Source: SYLG01 sp965226945 (GTDB taxonomy: Bacteria > Planctomycetota > Planctomycetia > Gemmatales > Gemmataceae). From it: a DNA stretch of 64,000 nucleotides. A program made the translations under genes and the position numbers. The notes under the pieces were generated by a model. That model saw nothing but the letters and a program-made list of their open reading frames with translations, had not been told where the DNA came from and did no database searches. The DNA lies in assembly GCA_965226945.1 (NCBI GenBank), contig OZ245717.1, positions 8,738,312 to 8,802,311 of the forward strand, in the 5' to 3' direction. Positions 17,172 to 25,649 of this stretch are shown piece after piece (within the stretch, counting starts at the first letter, position 1; every line of letters starts with the position of its first letter).

Positions 17172-18314
17172 CTAAATCGATCGCGCCAGCCGGTTGCGCC
17201 GATAGACCGCGACCCCGACGAGCAGGCCGACAAGCGCGCCTACTCCCAGCGCCTTGATCCACCACCAGCGGCTTTGCGCGTCTTCGGGGAAGAGGTGGTC
17301 GGGTCGATGGCCCGGCTGCAAGGTTCCCATTCCCGAGATGCCATCGAAGACTTCCGCCCGAACCGGGATTTCCGGCAGGAAGACCGCATCGCTCAAGGGC
17401 AGGTTGAGCACCAGGTCGGTGATCTCCATTTCAGTTTGCGTGTATTCCACGGGAGTGCCATTGGGATGCACCCCCAGGAAATACTTGTACACCGCCTGCG
17501 AGGGCAACTCGACCGGTTCTCCGGTTTTGTTCTCAAAGAGCTCCCATTCGGAAAACCTGTGCGTTTCCCCCACCCGCGCCGGCTTGTCTTTCTGATCCTG
17601 GAAAATCAGACGCCGCTCGAAGAGGCGAAAACGATGATCGAATAGCAATTGAAAGGTCATCCCCTCCTTATCGGGATGCTGAAATTCAATCGAGGAATAT
17701 TTCTTTCCGCCAATGACCTCATGGCGGGCCGAGTAAGTCGGGCTTCTTGCGATGATGTCGGAATAGGGCACATCCTGGAACTGGTAGATCAGAGAGAACG
17801 GCTGGATCCGATTCTCCGTCTTCCAGTGACTGCCTTCCAGACTCTGGATCGAAGCACGAGGGCGATCGGCGCCAGGAAAAATCCAGCGGACAAACTCTCC
17901 GTTGAAGGCCCGCGTTTCCGTCCTTGGATGTTCCTTTTCTTGTTCCAGGGGAATTGAGTCGAACCGTTCCTTGACCCCGAACCGGCGCCAGTGGACTTTG
18001 CGGCTTGCCGACTGGGCCGCTTCCTTGTCGACGATGTAGGCCGGCACGGCCAGCGAGTTGCCTTCGCGTTCGCACAGTTCCTTGATGAGGGGGATCATGT
18101 TCGGCGAGGTGGGGAGTTTGATCTCCTCAAACAGCGCCTCACCCGAATGGATCTGGTCTTCCGCCTCGCGCAGGCGCTGGACCACCGCGTCGCGGCCAAA
18201 CTCTTCCATTTCCTGGCCACGTGCAGACTGCGCGACCGTAAGGGCACCGAATAGCAGCCAGAGGCAGGCTACGGGTGCCGCCAAGGCCCTGACATTTGTC
18301 GGCGCCTTCCGCAT
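17172..18314 (-). CDS. Secreted or membrane-anchored protein with C-terminal TM, unknown
   Basis: I do not recognise a named family. The start is placed at ATG 18314, preceded on its strand by GAGG. This gives a clean signal peptide (ALAAPVACLWLLFGALTVAQSARG, cleaved near residue 35). A longer reading from 18419 would bury that signal. The body is about 310 residues of beta-rich sequence with Trp/Arg-rich strands, as in lipoprotein-carrier-like folds. The end is a tail anchor, KALGVGALVGLLVGVAVYRRNR. It is convergent with the ECF-linked kinase. A cell-envelope role is likely; anything more is guesswork. Confidence 0.75.
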   Translation of the reverse strand: MRKAPTNVRALAAPVACLWLLFGALTVAQSARGQEMEEFGRDAVVQRLREAEDQIHSGEALFEEIKLPTSPNMIPLIKELCEREGNSLAVPAYIVDKEAAQSASRKVHWRRFGVKERFDSIPLEQEKEHPRTETRAFNGEFVRWIFPGADRPRASIQSLEGSHWKTENRIQPFSLIYQFQDVPYSDIIARSPTYSARHEVIGGKKYSSIEFQHPDKEGMTFQLLFDHRFRLFERRLIFQDQKDKPARVGETHRFSEWELFENKTGEPVELPSQAVYKYFLGVHPNGTPVEYTQTEMEITDLVLNLPLSDAVFLPEIPVRAEVFDGISGMGTLQPGHRPDHLFPEDAQSRWWWIKALGVGALVGLLVGVAVYRRNRLARSI

Positions 18315-18735
18315 CAGGATGCCTCGACGAAACAAGCGCTCGAACTGGAGATTGCGCCTACCTAACTCCTGGCATGGCAACCGCCTGGGGAAATTTGCAA
18401 AGTGTGAGCGCAAGAACATGACACGGTGCCTCGGTGAATAACGGACCAGGCCGAAAACCGAGGGCTCGCCTTTCTGAAGTGTCAGTTGATTCCTCCCTCG
18501 ATTCCATCGCCACCGAAAAAAGTTGTCAAGGCAATTTGAGCAGAATTAAGCGTTCAAAAGGCGGCCTTTCGCTGCTGAAAATCGCGCTCATTTTTTGGAA
18601 ACAGGAAGCCCGGGAAGGTTTCCCAGTACAGGTGATCCGATGCCCCTGATTCGGCGGATCGGTGGCCGCGCCTGATCAATGCCCCCGCCGATCCTAAAAC
18701 GACCCTAGCTCCCTTTCCGTAAATGAGGAATCCTC
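18315..18735. other. Intergenic region between divergent genes, 421 bp
   Basis: This holds the upstream regions of the secreted-protein gene (minus) and pgi (plus). A 71-codon reading at 18434-18649 has no ribosome-binding site or domain character, so I do not call it. TTGTCA at 18523-18528 might be a -35 box, but no good -10 follows. GAGGA at 18725-18729 is the pgi ribosome-binding site. Confidence 0.5.
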
Positions 18736-20397
18736 ATGCCCGCTCCTGACTCGCTTCCCGCCTGGAAACGGCTCCAAGACCATCATGCCAAGGTCAAGGA
18801 GACCCGCATGGTCGACCTGTTTCAGGCCAACCCCAAGCGGTTCGAGCAGCTTAGCTTAAAAATCGACGATATGCTGGTCGATTTTTCGAAAAATCGGATC
18901 ACGAACGAAACTCTGGAACTGCTGCGGCAACTCGCGCGCGAAGCGAAACTGCCCGCAATGATCGAAGCGATGTTTCAGGGCGAAAAGATCAATGTGACCG
19001 AAAATCGAGCGGTCCTCCATACGGCGCTTCGCAACTACTCAGGCAAGCCGGTCCTCGTCGATGGCAAGGATGTCATGCCCGATGTGAAGGCGGTGCTTGC
19101 CAAAATGCGCCTCTTCACGGACAAGGTCCGAAACGGTCAGTGGACCGGGGCGACCGGCAAGCCGATCGAATCGATCGTCAACATTGGTATCGGCGGCTCC
19201 GACCTGGGGCCATTCATGGCCACCGAAGCGCTCAAGCCCTTTGGTCACCCGCGCCTGACAATGCACTTTGTTTCCAATGTCGACGGCACCCAAATCGAAG
19301 AAACTCTGAAGGTTTGCTCACCGGAGACGACGCTCTTTCTCATCGCGAGCAAGACCTTCACCACCCAGGAAACGATGGCGAATGCCCACACCGCGCGCGA
19401 CTGGTTCCTCAAGTCGCTCAAGAATCCCGAAATGGTCAAAAAGCACTTCGTGGCGATGTCGACCAACACCGCCGAAGTCTCCAAGTTCGGTATCGATCCA
19501 GAAAACATGTTCGTCTTCTGGGACTGGGTCGGCGGCCGCTATTCCCTCTGGTCGGCGATCGGCTTGGGGATCGCCTTGTACATTGGCATGGACGCCTTCG
19601 AAGATCTCTTGAAGGGGGGATTTGCCATGGATGAGCATTTCCGCCATACGCCGCTGGAATCGAATATTCCGGCAACGCTGGGCCTAATCGGCCTCTGGCA
19701 CGCCAATTTCTTCGGAGCCAACACGGTCGCGATCCTGCCTTACGATCAATACCTGCACCGCTTTCCGGCCTACTTGCAACAGGCGAATATGGAATCCAAC
19801 GGCAAGCGCGTCTCTCGAGACGGCATTCCTTGCCACTGGGAAACCGGCCCGGTGCTCTGGGGCGAACCGGGAACCAACGGCCAGCACGCTTTTTACCAGC
19901 TCATCCACCAAGGAACGCGGCTGATCCCCTGCGATTTCATCGCTCCGGTCCACACTCACAACCCGGTGGGTGAACATCACAAGCTCCTGCTCGCGAACTT
20001 TTTTGCCCAGACCGAAGCCCTGATGGTGGGTAAATCGATCGAAGCGGTGCGCGCCGAACTGGCGGGTAAAAAGCTAACCGAGGCCGAACTGGCGGCACTG
20101 GCCCCGCAAAAGGTGTTTCCAGGCAATCGGCCGACCAACAGCATCATGGTCGATCAGATGAATCCAAAAACCCTCGGCATGCTCATTGCGCTGTACGAGC
20201 ATATCATTTTTACTCAAGGGATTGTTTGGAATATCAACTCCTTTGATCAGTGGGGCGTCGAGCTGGGCAAGCAGCTTGCCAACACGATCCTCCCCGAACT
20301 GGCCTCAAGCGACCCGGTGCACAGCCACGACGGGTCGACCAACGGTTTGATCAATCACTACAAAATGAAAAAAGCTACGGAAAAGCCTGCTAGGTAG
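18736..20397 (+). CDS. pgi: Glucose-6-phosphate isomerase
   Basis: This enzyme interconverts glucose-6-phosphate and fructose-6-phosphate in the cytoplasm. At 553 aa it has the length of the long (E. coli-type) family. Signatures are VNIGIGGSDLGPFMATEAL near residue 155, SKTFTTQET near 205, FVFWDWVGGRYSLWSAIGL near 260 and NSFDQWGVELGKQLA near 505. The catalytic Glu/His segment lies in QLIHQGTRLIPCDFI and its surroundings. GAGGA six bases before the ATG supports the start. A permease gene starts 57 bases later on the same strand. Confidence 0.97.
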   Translation: MPAPDSLPAWKRLQDHHAKVKETRMVDLFQANPKRFEQLSLKIDDMLVDFSKNRITNETLELLRQLAREAKLPAMIEAMFQGEKINVTENRAVLHTALRNYSGKPVLVDGKDVMPDVKAVLAKMRLFTDKVRNGQWTGATGKPIESIVNIGIGGSDLGPFMATEALKPFGHPRLTMHFVSNVDGTQIEETLKVCSPETTLFLIASKTFTTQETMANAHTARDWFLKSLKNPEMVKKHFVAMSTNTAEVSKFGIDPENMFVFWDWVGGRYSLWSAIGLGIALYIGMDAFEDLLKGGFAMDEHFRHTPLESNIPATLGLIGLWHANFFGANTVAILPYDQYLHRFPAYLQQANMESNGKRVSRDGIPCHWETGPVLWGEPGTNGQHAFYQLIHQGTRLIPCDFIAPVHTHNPVGEHHKLLLANFFAQTEALMVGKSIEAVRAELAGKKLTEAELAALAPQKVFPGNRPTNSIMVDQMNPKTLGMLIALYEHIIFTQGIVWNINSFDQWGVELGKQLANTILPELASSDPVHSHDGSTNGLINHYKMKKATEKPAR

Positions 20398-20454
20398 ACT
20401 CCCGTAGGGAGTTGCACCTAGAAGTGGGTCCAGGGATGTAAGGGCAGTGCGAGT

Positions 20455-22266
20455 ATGGGTCCGTTATTTTGGCGGGAATGGATCACGGTGCCCCGCGCCG
20501 GCAAGACGCACCTGGCCCGCGTCATTTACGCTGGCACCCTGTGGGTGCTGGCGGTCACCGCCTGGCTTTCCGGATCCGACTGGAACCGCCCGACCCTGAT
20601 TTCCGACCTGTCCCGCCTTGGCACCCTGCTTTTCTCGATCTTTAGCCTTTTGCAACTGGCGCTTTTTTTGTTTTTCTCCGCCCTGGCGACTGCAAGCGCC
20701 GTGGCGCTTGAGAAAGACCGGCGCACCTTCATCCTCCTTTTGATCACCGACTTAAAAAACTCCGAACTCGTTGCGGGCAAAATCCTCGGCAGTTTGCTCG
20801 GGATTTTCATGCTCTGGGTGGCCGGCGTGCCGATCTCGCTCTTGCTCACCGTGCTCGGCGGCGTGAGCTTGGAACAGGTGCTCTGGGTCCAGGCGATTCT
20901 CTTTGCCACCATCTTTGCCGGCGGCGCGCTGGGCGGTCTGGTCGCCCTTTCCCGCGAACGGACCTTTCAATCGCTGGCGATGACCGCCCTGGCCATCGTT
21001 CTGGGTTTGACCGGAATCCGGCTGACCCTTGCGGTTGACTACCTGGCTCCGCAATTTGCTCCCGCCATGAGCTACCTGCGCTCCGCCTTCGACCCGTTTC
21101 AGGCGATGTTCGAGCTCTTGTCGACCAATCGCGACATGACCGGTTTCGCCGGCTGGAAAGCCTGTCCCATCGTGCTTGTGTTGCTCGGTTCGTTTTGGCT
21201 GGCCTGGGGCATTTTGGCGGTCCGCAAATGGAACCCCAGCGGCGAGCCGATTATGCAGCGCGAAGCGCCGACCGAGCCGGCGGAAGAGACCGACCGCACC
21301 AGCGCCCATGCCGCGCCGGGCAAGGTCCGCTCCGTGGTGGGTAATCCGATCCTCTGGCGCGAAACGAACACGCGCGCCTACGGCCGCCGACCCCTGGTCA
21401 TCAAGCTCGTCTGGTTTTTCGTCACGGCGCTTATGGCCTATGCGGTGTTTGCACCGCTTGCCAGCGCGACCGAGGCGCCACGCGGCGCCTTTGTGGCGGC
21501 CTATGGCCTGCTGCCGATCACCGTGCTGGCGCTGCTCCTGGTGGCAACGCAATCGGCCACCTCGATCACCTCGGAACGAGACCTGGGCGCGCTGGATCTC
21601 CTTTTGGTTACCGATTTGGAACCGCGGGAATTTGTTTTTGGCAAGCTTGGCGGCGTGCTTTACAACATCAAGGAATTTCTGATCCCGCCAGTGCTCTTCG
21701 CGATCGCGTACGCCTTGCTCGGCCTGCTTGCGACACCGCCCCCCGACGAACCGGAACTTTCCCGGTCCATGAATGCGACCTCGCTCTTGTGTATCCTGCT
21801 TTCCGGCAGCGTGGTCCTGGCCTTTGTCATGATGCTTGGGATTCACGTGTCGCTGCGGGTCGCCAATTCGCGTCTGGCGATTCTCAACACCCTTGGCACC
21901 GTCTTCTTCCTGACCGTCGGTACGCTGGTGACGATGGCGCTGATTTTGATTAACGGAAAATTCGAATACCAGTGGGCGAGCTTTGTCTTTTTCCTGGCGG
22001 CGGGAATCGGCGGACTCTGGTGGGTGCTCAACGGCGAGCGGCCCTCCGGTGCCCTTAGCCTGGCCTCCTGGCTGGCCCCCCTGGCGGTCTTCTATGGCGC
22101 CGCAAGTCTCGTGGTGGCCAAGCCGGGAACGGGCCAGTCAGCCGATCCGACCATGCCCGCCCTGGTCCTTTGCCTGGCCTTCGGCTTTGGAGTGGCGGCG
22201 ATGCTCGTTCCCTTGCTTTCCGAATTCGATGTAACGATGGGGCGGACGAGCGGCGGAGCCGACTAA
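20455..22266 (+). CDS. ABC-2-type transporter permease, 603 aa
   Basis: This is a polytopic membrane protein made of two similar halves, each opening with a 'WRE' segment (MGPLFWREWITVPRAGK at the start and GNPILWRETNTRAYGRRP near residue 300) and followed by about six hydrophobic helices. The conserved cytoplasmic motif EKDRRTFILLLITDL / ERDLGALDLLLVTDLEPREFVFGK occurs once per half, as in ABC-2 permeases of the GldF/NosY kind. No ATP-binding subunit is adjacent, so the partner must be elsewhere. The substrate is unknown. tRNA-Lys lies just downstream. Confidence 0.85.
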   Translation: MGPLFWREWITVPRAGKTHLARVIYAGTLWVLAVTAWLSGSDWNRPTLISDLSRLGTLLFSIFSLLQLALFLFFSALATASAVALEKDRRTFILLLITDLKNSELVAGKILGSLLGIFMLWVAGVPISLLLTVLGGVSLEQVLWVQAILFATIFAGGALGGLVALSRERTFQSLAMTALAIVLGLTGIRLTLAVDYLAPQFAPAMSYLRSAFDPFQAMFELLSTNRDMTGFAGWKACPIVLVLLGSFWLAWGILAVRKWNPSGEPIMQREAPTEPAEETDRTSAHAAPGKVRSVVGNPILWRETNTRAYGRRPLVIKLVWFFVTALMAYAVFAPLASATEAPRGAFVAAYGLLPITVLALLLVATQSATSITSERDLGALDLLLVTDLEPREFVFGKLGGVLYNIKEFLIPPVLFAIAYALLGLLATPPPDEPELSRSMNATSLLCILLSGSVVLAFVMMLGIHVSLRVANSRLAILNTLGTVFFLTVGTLVTMALILINGKFEYQWASFVFFLAAGIGGLWWVLNGERPSGALSLASWLAPLAVFYGAASLVVAKPGTGQSADPTMPALVLCLAFGFGVAAMLVPLLSEFDVTMGRTSGGAD

Positions 22267-22287
22267 CCGACAAACCAAATTTTTTCC

Positions 22288-22316
22288 AAGACAAACTCCC
22301 CATTTGCGAGTATCAT
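22288..22316 (+). promoter_or_regulatory. Candidate sigma-70-type promoter for tRNA-Lys
   Basis: AAGACA at 22288-22293 and TATCAT at 22311-22316 are separated by 17 bases. The expected transcription start lies about ten bases before the mature tRNA 5' end at 22334. The -35 box matches the consensus at four of six positions. Confidence 0.4.
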
Positions 22317-22333
22317 TCCTGTGTGGCCATTTG

Positions 22334-22406
<73 letters not shown>

Positions 22407-22469
22407 CTCCCCCCACGTCGGCCGTCTTGGTTCTAGGCGGAATCTCTTTTACGATCTTGACAAATAGCA

Positions 22470-22515
22470 AAAAAAAACCAACTTCGGGAGAGCGAAGTTG
22501 GGGAGTTGATTTTTT
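22470..22515. terminator. Bidirectional intrinsic terminator
   Basis: A perfect nine-base stem, 22478-22486 with 22493-22501, surrounds the loop GGAGAG. An A-tract at 22470-22477 makes a strong U-tract on the minus strand, and TTTTTT at 22510-22515 follows on the plus strand. It can terminate tRNA-Lys (plus) and transcription of the small membrane protein gene (minus). The remainder of the 329-base gap to 22735 shows no gene. Confidence 0.75.
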
Positions 22516-22735
22516 CGTTGCCTTGCATCGATTCTGAGCGGGAATCGATCCATCCGGTCAAGGGCTTATTTCGCGCATGCCTACCGCGGTCTGATGATCC
22601 GCCTAGCTGTTTGCGCCTTCGTTCAACTGCCCCTCAATTCACTGATCTCCGGCGCCTCAATGGCGCGCCACACTCTAATTTTTCCGTCAAGGCACGCGTT
22701 TGGTCCAATGGTGCCGGCCAAACGCGAGGACCTGA

Positions 22736-22963
22736 TTAGCCGCGGCGCCAGATGTCGCTGCCGCTATCGGTGACGCTTTTCCACAAGTTGGGCGAACGGC
22801 GCCCTTTCTTGAGCAAGTCTTGCACGGCCTGAGCAGCCTTGTTGTTTTGCCGAATTTGCCTTTCCAGCTCCTCGACGCGGGTCAGGTAGCTGCTTCTTTG
22901 GACGAAAGCAAACACGGCCAAACCAATCAAAGCGACCGCAAGACTAATACTAACGATCATCAT
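22736..22963 (-). CDS. Small single-pass membrane protein with coiled coil, 75 aa
   Basis: The start at ATG 22963 is fixed by a perfect GGAGG (22970-22974 on the plus strand) six bases upstream. The product has one N-terminal helix (IVSISLAVALIGLAVFAFV, residues 3-21) followed by a short coiled-coil stretch (LTRVEELERQIRQNNKAAQ) and a polar basic tail ending IWRRG. It resembles septum-associated or phage-shock-like small membrane proteins in layout only. Function is unknown. Confidence 0.7.
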   Translation of the reverse strand: MMIVSISLAVALIGLAVFAFVQRSSYLTRVEELERQIRQNNKAAQAVQDLLKKGRRSPNLWKSVTDSGSDIWRRG

Positions 22964-23440
22964 GACACACCTCCAAATCATTATACCCCGAAGGACACCC
23001 AAGGTTCCGAATGACTTTTATTCATCTCAATCGATCAGCTTGGGGGAAATACCCCCTCTACGGGAAGTACCCCATATCGCGAAGTACTTCTAGGCGGGAA
23101 CCAAGTCGACTGCTATCGCTTGAAAGCAGAGGTAGGAATCAAATCATTCCGCGGGGACTTTCATTCTAGGAATACTTGCCCGTCCCTTAAAGGGACATGA
23201 AACCGGCTTCCAAATTCCTAAATCATCCCTGGGGACCAGGGGGGCGTTTTTCCGTTTAACGTCCTACCCAAATGAGGTTCTTAAAAGCAAGGCGAAATCA
23301 GGGCCGGCCGACTGCGCTGCCCGCTAAGGTTTTCCCGAACTCTTTATTTAGCAACACCTTGAGAGGCAAGCACGAAGCGCTCGCCAATCAGGGAAGGTGA
23401 CCCGGCGAGCGGGACGAAAAGGACTGGAAGGAAACATTCG
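22964..23440. other. Intergenic region upstream of gnd, 477 bp
   Basis: No ORF is convincing here. The notable content is a cluster of short palindrome-like repeats at 23042-23090 (described separately). The sequence is less GC-rich than its surroundings. GGAAGGAA at about 23425 is the likely gnd ribosome-binding site. Confidence 0.5.
23042..23090. repeat. Three phased palindromic repeats around GAA(A/G)TAC
   Basis: The units are GGGGGAAATACCCCC (23042-23056), GGGAAGTACCCC (23062-23073) and GAAGTACTTC (23081-23090). The GAARTAC cores begin at 23046, 23064 and 23081, so they are 18 and 17 bases apart. Each is nearly self-complementary. They could be an operator array for a repressor, about 350 bases before gnd, or a structured leader. 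No factor can be named. Confidence 0.4.
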
Positions 23441-24895
23441 ATGGAAGCTCAAGGCGATATTGCGATGATCGGTTTGGCGGTCATGGGCCAAAACCTCATC
23501 CTCAACATGAACGACCATGGCTTCACCGTCGTGGCTTACAACCGCACCGTCGCCAAGGTCGATGAATTCCTCGCCAACGAAGCCAAGGGCACGAAGGTCA
23601 TCGGCGCCCATTCGATCCCCGACATGGTGGCCAAACTCAAGCGCCCCCGCCGGGTCATGATGCTCGTCAAGGCCGGCAGCGCCGTCGACGACTTCATCGC
23701 CCAGATCCTTCCCCACCTCGAAAAAGGCGACATCATCATCGATGGCGGCAACTCGCTCTTCACCGATTCGAGCCGCCGCGCCGCCGAACTGCAGGCCAAG
23801 GGAATTCTCTTCATCGGCACCGGGGTTTCAGGCGGCGAAGAAGGCGCCCGCCACGGCCCAAGCATTATGCCCGGCGGCGCTCCGGAAGCCTGGCCGCACG
23901 TGAAGGCCATTTTCCAAAGCGTGAGCGCCAAGGTCGATGGCGGCGTGCCTTGCTGCGACTGGGTTGGCCAGGGGGGGTCGGGCCATTTCGTGAAAATGGT
24001 GCATAACGGCATCGAATATGGCGACATGCAGCTTATCTGCGAAGCCTACCAACTCCTCAAGGAAGGCCTGGGCTTAAGCAACGCCGAAATGCACGAAGTG
24101 TTCAAGGAATGGAACACCGGCGTGCTCGACAGCTACCTGATCGAAATCACCCGCGATATTCTTGCCTACAAGGATGCCAACGGCTCCTACCTGCTTGACA
24201 GCATCCTCGACACCGCCGGCCAAAAGGGCACGGGCAAGTGGACCGTCAACAGCGCGCTGGACTGCGGCACGCCGATCACCCTCATCGCCGAAGCGGTATT
24301 TAGCCGCTGCGTTTCCGCGCTCAAGGACGAACGGGTCGAAGCCTCGAAGGTGTTGACCGGCCCCAAGCCTTCCTTCAGCGGCGACAAGAAGGCATTCATC
24401 GACGCGATTCGCGATGCGCTCTATGCCTCCAAAATCGTCAGCTACGCCCAGGGCTACATGCTCATGAAGGCGGCCGCCAAGGAATTTGGCTGGGAACTGA
24501 ACTATGGCGGCATCGCCTTGATGTGGCGCGGCGGCTGCATCATCCGCAGCCGTTTCCTTGGCAAGATCAAGGAAGCCTACGACAAGAATCACAATCTCTC
24601 GAACCTGTTGCTCGATCCTTACTTCACCGGCGAAATGGAAAAATCGCAGACCGGCTGGCGCAAGGTCGTGGCTTCGGCCGCGCAGTGGGGCATTCCCGTG
24701 CCGGCATTTTCCACCGCCCTGGCCTTCTTCGATGGCTACCGCTCTGGCCGACTACCTGCCAATTTGCTGCAAGCGCAACGCGACTACTTCGGCGCCCACA
24801 CCTACGAGCGGATCGACAAACCCCGCGGCCAGTTCTTCCACACGAACTGGACCGGCAAGGGGGGCACGACCTCCAGCAGCAGCTACAACGCTTAA
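23441..24895 (+). CDS. gnd: 6-phosphogluconate dehydrogenase, decarboxylating
   Basis: This enzyme oxidises 6-phosphogluconate to ribulose-5-phosphate in the pentose phosphate pathway. The dinucleotide fold opens with GLAVMGQNLILNM, and the following VAYNRT fits NADP binding. The signatures IIDGGNSLFTDSSRR near residue 105, GVSGGEEGARHGPSIMPGG near 130, and HNGIEYGDMQLICEAY near 190 are present. The C-terminal half holds the all-helical domain and the R-G-Q-F-F-H-T-N-W end. The 484-aa length is that of the long gnd type. It lies near pgi, but the genes are separated by several others. Confidence 0.97.
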   Translation: MEAQGDIAMIGLAVMGQNLILNMNDHGFTVVAYNRTVAKVDEFLANEAKGTKVIGAHSIPDMVAKLKRPRRVMMLVKAGSAVDDFIAQILPHLEKGDIIIDGGNSLFTDSSRRAAELQAKGILFIGTGVSGGEEGARHGPSIMPGGAPEAWPHVKAIFQSVSAKVDGGVPCCDWVGQGGSGHFVKMVHNGIEYGDMQLICEAYQLLKEGLGLSNAEMHEVFKEWNTGVLDSYLIEITRDILAYKDANGSYLLDSILDTAGQKGTGKWTVNSALDCGTPITLIAEAVFSRCVSALKDERVEASKVLTGPKPSFSGDKKAFIDAIRDALYASKIVSYAQGYMLMKAAAKEFGWELNYGGIALMWRGGCIIRSRFLGKIKEAYDKNHNLSNLLLDPYFTGEMEKSQTGWRKVVASAAQWGIPVPAFSTALAFFDGYRSGRLPANLLQAQRDYFGAHTYERIDKPRGQFFHTNWTGKGGTTSSSSYNA

Positions 24896-24896
24896 C

Positions 24897-24915
24897 CAGG
24901 GAATAGGCTTCCCTG
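24897..24915 (+). terminator. Weak hairpin after gnd
   Basis: A seven-base stem CAGGGAA/TTCCCTG with loop TAGGC begins two bases after the gnd stop. It is followed by AGATTT rather than a true T-tract, so terminator activity is doubtful. The rest of the gap to 25077 shows nothing else. Confidence 0.3.
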
Positions 24916-25077
24916 AGATTTCCGTTCGGACCTTTCAGGTCACCAGGAAAGCCCCGATCCGCTTCGCCGTTCGCTCGGCAAGTTGGGTTGGGGCCTTTTT
25001 CGTTGGATCACTTCGATCACCCACGCGAACTTCATCCTGCTCACGGTTCGCTAGGATGACGCTGAAAGGCCGCCGCC

Positions 25078-25527
25078 ATGCAAAACCACTCTCCCGTGGA
25101 ACGATCGAGTTTTGAATCGAGCCTGGGTCAAGCGCTGACCCATTCCTTGCGGGTGGTAGGCCAGCTGGTCGGCCTCGCCTTGCTCCTGGGAGGCGCCTAC
25201 CATGCCTGGTCCATCGCCCAGTTCTGCCTTTCGTGTGCGCAAAACCCCGAAAATCTTGAAGAGCCGGTCAAGCAGATGTCGAAAGTGCTCGCGCTCGAAA
25301 ACGGCGAAGTCCTGGTCGAAGGGGCGCATCTGCGCTTTGGCCGCATTCTCGCCGGGCTTTCCCTGATTGCCTGGTACGGGATTTCCGCCTGGATCGCCGT
25401 GCTCCTCATGGGTGCCGGCGGAAAGCTCGTGCTGGGCCCCATCTCCGAGCGGCGCGAATTCCTCTCTGCCATGCGGGAGTTCTTGAAAACGCTCAACCGC
25501 GAAGGCAACGAAGCGGCCAAGAAATAG
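25078..25527 (+). CDS. Two-TM membrane protein, 149 aa, unknown
   Basis: Function is unknown. The protein has two hydrophobic helices (LVGLALLLGGAYHAWSIA, about residues 31-48, and LSLIAWYGISAWIAVLLM, about 93-110) separated by a polar loop of about 45 residues with two cysteines (CLSCAQNP). The C-terminus is charged and helical (RREFLSAMREFLKTLNREGNEAAKK). AAAGG lies upstream of the ATG. A long hairpin starts four bases after the stop, so it is transcribed alone or as the end of the gnd unit. Confidence 0.65.
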   Translation: MQNHSPVERSSFESSLGQALTHSLRVVGQLVGLALLLGGAYHAWSIAQFCLSCAQNPENLEEPVKQMSKVLALENGEVLVEGAHLRFGRILAGLSLIAWYGISAWIAVLLMGAGGKLVLGPISERREFLSAMREFLKTLNREGNEAAKK

Positions 25528-25530
25528 AAA

Positions 25531-25582
25531 GAGACTGGTCAAGGCGACCCATCGTTTCCGATGGACCGCCTTGACCAGTCTC
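25531..25582. terminator. Long hairpin terminator
   Basis: The 16-base outer arms, 25531-25546 and 25567-25582, pair perfectly. Inside, a second stem CCATCG/CGATGG encloses a four-base loop. It lies between the plus-strand two-TM protein and the minus-strand PQQ-propeller gene that ends at 25650, so it probably acts in both directions. Confidence 0.7.
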
Positions 25583-25649
25583 ATTGATAAGAGAAGCGCA
25601 TCGCTCAATGCGCCCGATTGGAGGGTGCCCAAGAGCGACTTGAGCGATC

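Noticed and set aside
20398..20412. Short hairpin ACTCCC/GGGAGT just after pgi
   Set aside because: Six base pairs and no T-tract; too weak to call a terminator.
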